A program made the translations under genes and the position numbers. A stretch of 64,000 nt of DNA, from NCBI RefSeq assembly GCF_001577365.1, contig NZ_CP014513.1:1426001-1490000 (forward strand). The letters run 5' to 3'. Below, piece by piece: positions 56,617 through 64,000 of the stretch. Each line of letters starts with the position of its first letter. Position 1 is the first letter of the stretch. This stretch comes from Frondihabitans sp. PAMC 28766 (GTDB lineage: Bacteria > Actinomycetota > Actinomycetes > Actinomycetales > Microbacteriaceae). The notes below the pieces were generated by a model. The model did not search any database. It saw only the letters and a list, made by a program, of their open reading frames with translations, and had not been told where the DNA came from.

Positions 56617-58059
56617 TCACAGCGACGTCGCGTGCCGGTCGAGGAAGGCGTAGACCTCGGTGTCGTCGACCCCGGGGAAGTCGCCGGTGGGAAGCGGCGA
56701 CAGGATGTGCGCGTGCAGGCGGGCGCTCGGCCAGGCGTTGTCGGCCCAGCGCTCCGAGAGTTGTGCGTCGGGGCGGTGGCAGCACGCCTCGTCGGGGCAG
56801 GTCGAGCGGCCCCGCGAGGTGGTCTCGCGGCCTCGGAACCACTTCGCGTCGGCGAACGGCACCCCGGTCGTGATCGAGAACTGCCCGCCCGGCGTCGAGC
56901 CGGTCTGCGTCGCGCACCAGAACGTGCCGGCGGGGGTGTCGTTGTACTGGTAGAACTCGGTGGTGCGGTTGTCGTGGTCGAACGCCGTGCGGGCGCTCCA
57001 CTTGCGGCAGACCACCTGGCCCTCGATGGCGCCGGTGACGTCGACGGGAAGTGGCAGGCCGTCGTTCTCATAGCCCTTCTGGATGGCGCCGTCGTCGCCG
57101 ATCCGGAGGAAGTGCATTGTGATGTCGAGGTGCGACGTAGCCAGGTTCGTCAGGCGGAGGGCCGCCGACTCGTGGGTCGTGCCGAAGGCGTCGCGGAAGT
57201 CCTCGACCGAGAGGGCGCGTTGCTTCTTCGCCTGCTCGAGGAAGTCGATGGCGGCCGACCGCGGCATCAGGCAGGCGGCCGCGAAGTAGTTGATCTCGAG
57301 GCGCTGCTGCAAGAACTCGGCGTAGTCGACGGGCCGGTGGTGCCCGAGGATGCGGTGGGCCATCGCCTGCAGGGCCATCGAGCGGAGACCGTGCCCGCCC
57401 GGGATCGATGCCGGCGGAAGGTAGATCCGCCCGTTCGCGAGGTCGGTGACGCTGCGGGCCGAGTGGGGCAGATCCTGCACGTAGACGAGCGAGAAGCCGA
57501 GCTGTTCGGCCATGGTCGCCACCTCGCGGTGCGACAGCGGCCCGGTCGTGTGGCCCGTGGCGATGACCCGCTCTTCGGCGATCGCCTCGATCTCCGGGAT
57601 GTAGTTGGCCTGTGCCCGCATCCGCAGCCGGATCTCGGTGTTGGCACGCCGCGCCTCCTCCGGCGTCGCGATGGCGAGTTTCGACCGGCGCTCGAGCTCG
57701 CGGTGCAGCCCGATCACCGCCTCGAGGGTCTCGGAAGGGGTTCCCGCGGTCGGCTTGATCGGCGGGAGGCCGAGAGAGGCGAAGAGGCTGCCGGCCTGAA
57801 GCCTGGCCACCTCGATCTCGAGGGCCGAGCGGGGGTCGGGCGCCTCGTCGCGCATGAGCTCGCCGACCGAGACGCCGAGGGCCCGGGCGATGTCGCCCAG
57901 CAGCGAGACGCGCGGCTCTCGCTTGCCGTTCTCGACGAGAGACAGCTGGCTGGTCGAGATACCGACCTGGGAGCCGAGCTCGCTGAGCGTGAGCTGCTGC
58001 TCGAGCCGGTAGTGGCGGATGCGGTGGCCGAGGGTGTTCACATCGACAGTGAGTGACAT
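56617..58059 (-). CDS. RamB/ScfR-type regulator (XRE HTH + ImmA/IrrE-like + DUF2083)
   Basis: 480 residues. HTH at 10-65 (LGSQVGISTSQLSLVENGKREP), a central ImmA/IrrE-like domain (MALQAMAHRILGHHRP, EINYFAAACLMP), and a C-terminal cysteine-bearing DUF2083 part (VVCRKWSARTAF, RSTCPDEACCHRP). The family includes RamB of corynebacteria and mycobacteria, which control acetate, propionate and gluconeogenic genes. Divergent from pckG, its most likely target (inference). Confidence 0.92.
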   Translation of the reverse strand: MSLTVDVNTLGHRIRHYRLEQQLTLSELGSQVGISTSQLSLVENGKREPRVSLLGDIARALGVSVGELMRDEAPDPRSALEIEVARLQAGSLFASLGLPPIKPTAGTPSETLEAVIGLHRELERRSKLAIATPEEARRANTEIRLRMRAQANYIPEIEAIAEERVIATGHTTGPLSHREVATMAEQLGFSLVYVQDLPHSARSVTDLANGRIYLPPASIPGGHGLRSMALQAMAHRILGHHRPVDYAEFLQQRLEINYFAAACLMPRSAAIDFLEQAKKQRALSVEDFRDAFGTTHESAALRLTNLATSHLDITMHFLRIGDDGAIQKGYENDGLPLPVDVTGAIEGQVVCRKWSARTAFDHDNRTTEFYQYNDTPAGTFWCATQTGSTPGGQFSITTGVPFADAKWFRGRETTSRGRSTCPDEACCHRPDAQLSERWADNAWPSARLHAHILSPLPTGDFPGVDDTEVYAFLDRHATSL

Positions 58060-58172
58060 GGATTGACTGTATCGAAAAAACAGGCGATTTTTTTATCCTT
58101 TTTCTGTCGATCGCTGCGTGCTTTATCGCAGGCTCGACATGAGGCCACGAGAGCCGACGAAGGAGATCGAGG
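58060..58172. promoter_or_regulatory. AT-rich divergent promoter of ramB-like and pckG
   Basis: 113 bases with A/T runs (TCGAAAAAACAGG, CGATTTTTTTATCC, TTTTTCTGTCGA) rare in this genome. GAAAAA/TTTTTC and ATCGA/TCGAT pairs form imperfect inverted repeats. Likely holds the promoters and the regulator's binding site. Confidence 0.55.
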
Positions 58173-60058
<1,886 letters not shown>

Positions 60059-60059
<1 letters not shown>

Positions 60060-61084
60060 TGACTCTCCTCTCGCATCCCACCGGTGAGCACGACAGCCGG
60101 CCCTTCGGCGGCCGCGCCGACCGCAACCTCGGCATGGAGCTGGTGCGGGCGACAGAAGCGGCGGCCATCCGTGCCGCACCGTGGATCGGCCGCGGCGAGA
60201 AGAACCTCGCCGACGGGGCGGCCGTCGACGGCATGCGGCAGTTCTTGAACACCGTGAACTTCGACGGCACGGTCGTCATCGGCGAAGGCGAGAAGGACGC
60301 CGCCCCGATGCTCTTCAACGGCGAGCGGGTCGGCACCGGCGACGGGCCGGCCTGCGACATCGCCGTCGACCCCATCGACGGCACCTCGCTGACCGCGGCC
60401 GGCCGGCAGAACGCCATCTCGGTCATCGCCGTCAGCGACCGCGGCTCGATGTACGACCCGAGCGCCGTGTTCTACATGGACAAGATCGTGACCGGCCCGG
60501 AGGGCGCCGGCGTCATCGACCTGAATCGACCGGTCGGCGAGAACATCCGCGCCCTTGCCGCTGCCAAAGGCGTGCGGGTCGACGACCTCCAGATCGCGGT
60601 GCTCGACCGCCCGCGCCACGTCGACCTCATCGCCGCGATCCGTGCGACGGGTGCCAGCACGCGCCTGCTCCTCGACGGGGACGTCGCGGGCGGCATCAAC
60701 GCCGCGCGCTCCGACTCGCGCATCGACATGTGCATCGGCGTCGGCGGCACCCCCGAGGGCATCATCACCGCGTGCGCCGTGAAGGCGCTCGGCGGTGTCA
60801 TCCAAGGGCGGCTCCGGCCCCGCGACGACGCCGAGCGGCAGAAGGCCATCGACGCCGGGCACGACCTCGATCGCGTGCTGACGGGCGACGACCTCGTGGC
60901 GGGCGACAACACGTACTTCGTCGCAACCGGTGTCACCGACGGCGCGCTCGTGGCGGGAGTGAGACGCGAGAACGGCGTCATCCGCACCGAGTCGTTGATC
61001 CTGCGCTCGCTGTCGGGCACCCAGAGGCGTGTGACGGCCGACCACCTCGAGGCCAAGTGGCTCGACTCGGAGGCCGGCGCATGA
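60059..61084 (+). CDS. glpX: Fructose-1,6-bisphosphatase class II
   Basis: 341 residues. GlpX hallmarks: RGEKNLADGAAVDGMR, GEGEKDAAPMLFNGE, the metal motif DPIDGTSLTAAGRQNAISVIA (in part), CIGVGGTPEGIITACAVKALGG (in part). It removes the 1-phosphate in gluconeogenesis. The ATG begins in the pckG stop (TGATG), and its end overlaps the GAPDH gene. Confidence 0.96.
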
Positions 61085-62588
61085 CCGACCCCGAGCTCCG
61101 CGAGACCCTGCAGCTGACCTGGGCGGACAAGCTGGCGGCCGCCGAGTCGATGATCCCCTCATCGGGCGCCTCTATCGCCACCACGACGTCGTCGTCTCGC
61201 TCTACGGCCGGCCGCTGCTCGGCCAATCGCCGGTCGGCATCCTCAAGGCCCACCGATTCACCCGCCGCGTCGAGGAGACCGAGCTGCCGGTCACCGAGAC
61301 CCTGGCGATCCTCACCGAGCTCGCCCGCCTCGACCTGGCTCCCGCCTCCGTCGACGTCGCCGAGCTCGCCCTGCGGTTTCGCGAGGACATCACCGGCGCG
61401 TCGCTTTCCGAGTTCGTCGCCGACGAGTTGTTCCTGGCCCGCGGGTCGGGCAACGGCCCGGTGAGCAGCCGGCTCGCCGTCCAGTCGCGAGACGTCGTCC
61501 TGTACGGGTTCGGCCGGATCGGCCGGATGCTCGCCAGGATCCTGATCGAGCGCGCCGGCGAGGCGGCTCCCCTCACGCTCCGAGCCGTCGTCGTCAAGCG
61601 GCGCGGGCCGAACGACCTGGTCAAGCGGGCGAGCCTCCTGCGGCGTGACTCCATCCACGGCCCGTTCGAGGGCACGATCTCGGTCGACGTCGCGAACGAG
61701 ACGATCCTCGCCAACGGGACCCTGATCCAGTTCATCTATTCCGACTCGCCCGCCGAGGTCGACTACGAGGCGTTCGGCATCCACGACGCGATCGTCGTCG
61801 ACAACACCGGCCGCTGGCGTGATGCCGAGGGGCTGGAGCAGCACCGCCTGAGCCGAGGCGTGGATCGCGTCCTGCTGACGGCACCCGGCAAAGGGGGGAT
61901 CAAGAACATCGTGCACGGCATCAACCACGACCGGATCAGCGACGACACGATCCTGAGCGCCGCCTCGTGCACCACGAACGCGATCGTGCCCGTGCTCAAG
62001 GTGATGTCCGACCGCTTCGGCGTCGCCCACGGCCACGTCGAAACGGTGCACTCGTTCACGAACGACCAGAACCTCGTCGACAACTTCCACTCGGCCGACC
62101 GCCGCGGGCGGGCCGCCGGGTTGAACATGGTGATCACGGCGACCGGAGCCGCGCGGGCTGCCGAGAAGGCGTTGCCCGAGCTGGCGGGCAAGCTGTCGGG
62201 CAACGCTGTGCGGGTGCCGACCCCGAACGTCTCCCTCGCGATCCTGCACCTGACCCTCGACCGGGCGGCTACGCGGGACGAGATCAACTCCTATCTGCGC
62301 GACGTGTCGCTGTCGTCGGCCCTGCGTCGGCAGATCGACTACATCGAGTCGCCCGAGGTCGTCTCGACCGACTTTCTCGGCACCCGTCGTGCCGGAGTCG
62401 TCGACGGTCTCGCGACCATCGCCGACGGCTCCGAGCACGTCGTGCTCTACGTCTGGTACGACAACGAGTCGGGCTACAGCCGCCAGGTCTTCAGGATTCT
62501 GCAGGAGATGACCGGCGGGCACCCCATGTCGCTGCCGGTGCCCGTCGGCGACCAGGAGATCGCCCGGGCGACGGAGGGCGCGAGCTGA
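61081..62588 (+). pseudogene. gap: Extended glyceraldehyde-3-phosphate dehydrogenase (GapB-like), frame broken once
   Basis: About 502 residues when repaired, with about 130 more at the N terminus than normal GAPDH, as in the GapB type of corynebacteria. One extra C in the CCCC run at 61155-61158 joins AAAESMIPL to IGRLYRHHDVVVS. Core motifs: YGFGRIGRM, catalytic SAASCTTNAIVP, HSFTNDQ, WYDNESGYS. Beta-strand 2 ends VVVKRRG, with no acidic residue to favour NAD, so NADP use in the gluconeogenic direction is likely. ATG overlaps the glpX stop. Confidence 0.9.
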
Positions 62589-62631
62589 CATCGACATCGT
62601 CGTGCGCCGAACGGCGTGCGACACTGTCCGC

Positions 62632-63411
62632 ATGACCACGGCCAACCTCGAGACGAAGCCGGTGCCGGCGCTCGTCCGTGCGAAATCGATCATCGACGCC
62701 ATCTGCGACGGCACGCAGCCGCGGGGCGTCTCCGACCTCGCGCGCGAGCTCGGCCTGCCCCGCAGCACCGTCCACGGGCTCTGCCGCACGCTCGTCGATC
62801 TCGGCCTCCTGGTGCGCGTCGGGCAGACGTCGTACGCCGTCGGCCCGCACGTGCTCGTCTGGTCGAACGCGTTCGACACCCAGAACAGCCTGAGCCAGGC
62901 CTTCTCGGAGGTCGCCGACACGTTCGACCGGCCGGAGGCCATCAACCTCTCGATCCTGACCGGGCGCGAGGTCATGTACGTGGGCTGTCGCCCGGGGACG
63001 GATCCGCTCGGCGTGCGCTTCCGCGAGGGTCTGCGCTTCCCCGCGCCGTTCACCGCGACCGGCAAGGCGATCATGAGCACGATGGACGAGCAGAGCGTCG
63101 TCGACCTGTTCTCGCAGGAGTGGCCGGCGCCCAACACGGCGGCGAGCGTCAGCGGTCTCGACCAGCTGCTGCCCGAGCTGGCCGAGACGCGCGACCGCGG
63201 CTACTCCATCGACAACGGGCAGCTGCGCGAGGCGATGACGTGCTTCGGGGCGCCCGTGTTCTCGGCGGCGAGCCGGCACGAGGCGGTTGCGGCCATCGCG
63301 ATCGGTGTGCTCGGAACCCACCTGACCGCAGAGCGCGAACGGGCGTTCGGCGAATCGGCGACGGCGATCGCCACCGAGCTCTCGAGACGGCTCGGCGGCA
63401 GCTCCCGCTAG
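62632..63411 (+). CDS. IclR-family transcriptional regulator
   Basis: 259 residues. Winged helix: AKSIIDAI, RGVSDLARELGLPRSTVHGLCRTLVDLGLL (in part), then the IclR effector domain (FPAPFTATGKAIMSTM, RGYSIDNGQLREAMTCFGAPVFS, in part). It lies 134 bases upstream of a binding-protein gene with a palindrome between, so it probably controls the uptake operon that continues off the window. Confidence 0.92.
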   Translation: MTTANLETKPVPALVRAKSIIDAICDGTQPRGVSDLARELGLPRSTVHGLCRTLVDLGLLVRVGQTSYAVGPHVLVWSNAFDTQNSLSQAFSEVADTFDRPEAINLSILTGREVMYVGCRPGTDPLGVRFREGLRFPAPFTATGKAIMSTMDEQSVVDLFSQEWPAPNTAASVSGLDQLLPELAETRDRGYSIDNGQLREAMTCFGAPVFSAASRHEAVAAIAIGVLGTHLTAERERAFGESATAIATELSRRLGGSSR

Positions 63412-63479
63412 CTCGACCCGGCGACGCAGCTTGACAGCGGGGGCCGATACTGCCATCGTTCTGTCAGCAGGTTGGACAC

Positions 63480-63497
63480 TGTTCAGCATATTGAACA
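63480..63497. promoter_or_regulatory. Candidate IclR operator
   Basis: TGTTCA-GCATAT-TGAACA, a perfect 6-bp inverted repeat with an AT-rich spacer, 48 bases before the binding-protein start. A TTGACA hexamer lies at 63431-63436. Confidence 0.55.
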
Positions 63498-63545
63498 CGG
63501 ACACCTGAGAAGTACCTCGTCAACGTCGTCGAAAGGTGTTCCCTC

Positions 63546-64000
63546 ATGCGTCATCTGCGCTCCGTCAGAGTAGCCGCCCTTGCGGCCCTGTTGGCCGTCG
63601 GCGCTCTCGGGCTCACCGCGTGCAGCTCGGGCGCTGCGTCGACGCCCGGCACGGCAGCCAACTCGGGCGCCCTGCCCTCCTACCTGAAGCCCTACCAGAA
63701 GGCCCTCGACGACGCTGCGAAGCCCGTCACCTGGGCCGGGCCGACGAAGCCCGCCAAAGCGCCGACCGGCATCACCGTCGGTGCGGTCAACTGCTCGTAC
63801 TCCGTCGAAGGATGCAAATCGGGCGGCCAGGCCTTCAGCGCCGTCGCGAAGGCGCTCGGCTGGAAGGCGAAGATGATCATCGTCAACGACCCGACCGGCT
63901 ACGGCGACGCCATGCAGAGCCTGATCAACCAGGGCGTCAAGGCGATCTACCTCGGCGGCGTCGACCAGACGCTCGTGCCGAACCAGATGAAGGCCGCCGC
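63546..64000 (+). CDS. ABC-transporter sugar-binding lipoprotein, N-terminal part
   Basis: 151 residues before the window ends. Lipoprotein signal with lipobox LTAC (Cys near residue 26). GITVGAVNCSYSVEGCKSGGQAF and LINQGVKAIYLGGVDQTLV are features of the peripla_BP_4 (ribose-type) fold, although PSYLKPYQKALDDAAKP is an unusual linker. ATG with AAAGGTG. Permease and ATPase genes are presumably downstream. Ligand unknown. Confidence 0.85.
   Translation, partial: MRHLRSVRVAALAALLAVGALGLTACSSGAASTPGTAANSGALPSYLKPYQKALDDAAKPVTWAGPTKPAKAPTGITVGAVNCSYSVEGCKSGGQAFSAVAKALGWKAKMIIVNDPTGYGDAMQSLINQGVKAIYLGGVDQTLVPNQMKAA

Overview
The window is about 64 kb of a high-GC, gene-dense actinobacterial chromosome. 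GTG/TTG starts, stop/start overlaps (GTGA, ATGA), CIRCE-controlled groEL next to a cold-shock gene, DUF3263, LytR_C and DUF3027 proteins, the XPB-like helicase pair and a DtxR regulator point to an aerobic member of the Microbacteriaceae (inference; no rRNA is present). No prophage, insertion sequence, CRISPR array or replication origin was seen.

Layout. 1-1.2 kb: the 3' end of gltX and a flavin oxidoreductase, then tRNA-Gln. 1.6-6.8 kb: a VOC protein converging on a head-to-head hydrocarbon (long-chain olefin) operon oleA-oleBC-oleD. 6.9-25.5 kb: housekeeping: a Tat-exported carboxypeptidase, tRNA-Thr, nitroreductase/msrB, a LytR_C protein, csp, groEL, a two-component system, two helicase-family genes, csp/DUF3027, serC, dtxR-type regulator, NlpC/P60 hydrolase with a structured leader, an HNH nuclease and tRNA-Arg. 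25.5-38.5 kb: accessory metabolism, mostly small regulator plus oxidoreductase pairs: a triosephosphate-isomerase paralogue, aldo/keto reductases, short-chain dehydrogenases, a sugar isomerase/dehydrogenase operon, an amidohydrolase, a flavin monooxygenase, and an ArsR-regulated MFS pump.

38.5-56.6 kb holds the most interesting block: a two-armed catabolic locus around a 26-bp palindrome at 43014-43039. Leftward run a nitronate-monooxygenase-like protein, EtfB, EtfA and a multi-heme-type membrane cytochrome b; rightward run a cyclase-family hydrolase, a Liv-type ABC importer, a TetR regulator, two acyl-CoA dehydrogenases, two crotonase-fold enzymes, an acyl-CoA synthetase, a MaoC-type hydratase, a short-chain dehydrogenase, a thiolase remnant and a thioesterase. 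Together this reads as import, CoA activation and beta-oxidation of one carboxylic acid whose identity I cannot tell.

56.6-63.4 kb: a RamB-like regulator divergent from a gluconeogenic operon (GTP-type PEP carboxykinase, class II fructose-bisphosphatase, and an extended GAPDH that looks NADP-dependent), then an IclR regulator and a sugar-type binding lipoprotein that runs off the end.

A caution for every user of this sequence: six otherwise well-conserved genes carry seven single-base deletions, every one inside a run of G or C. This is more like consensus error than gene decay, so I describe those genes as probably intact in the organism although their frames are broken as written.
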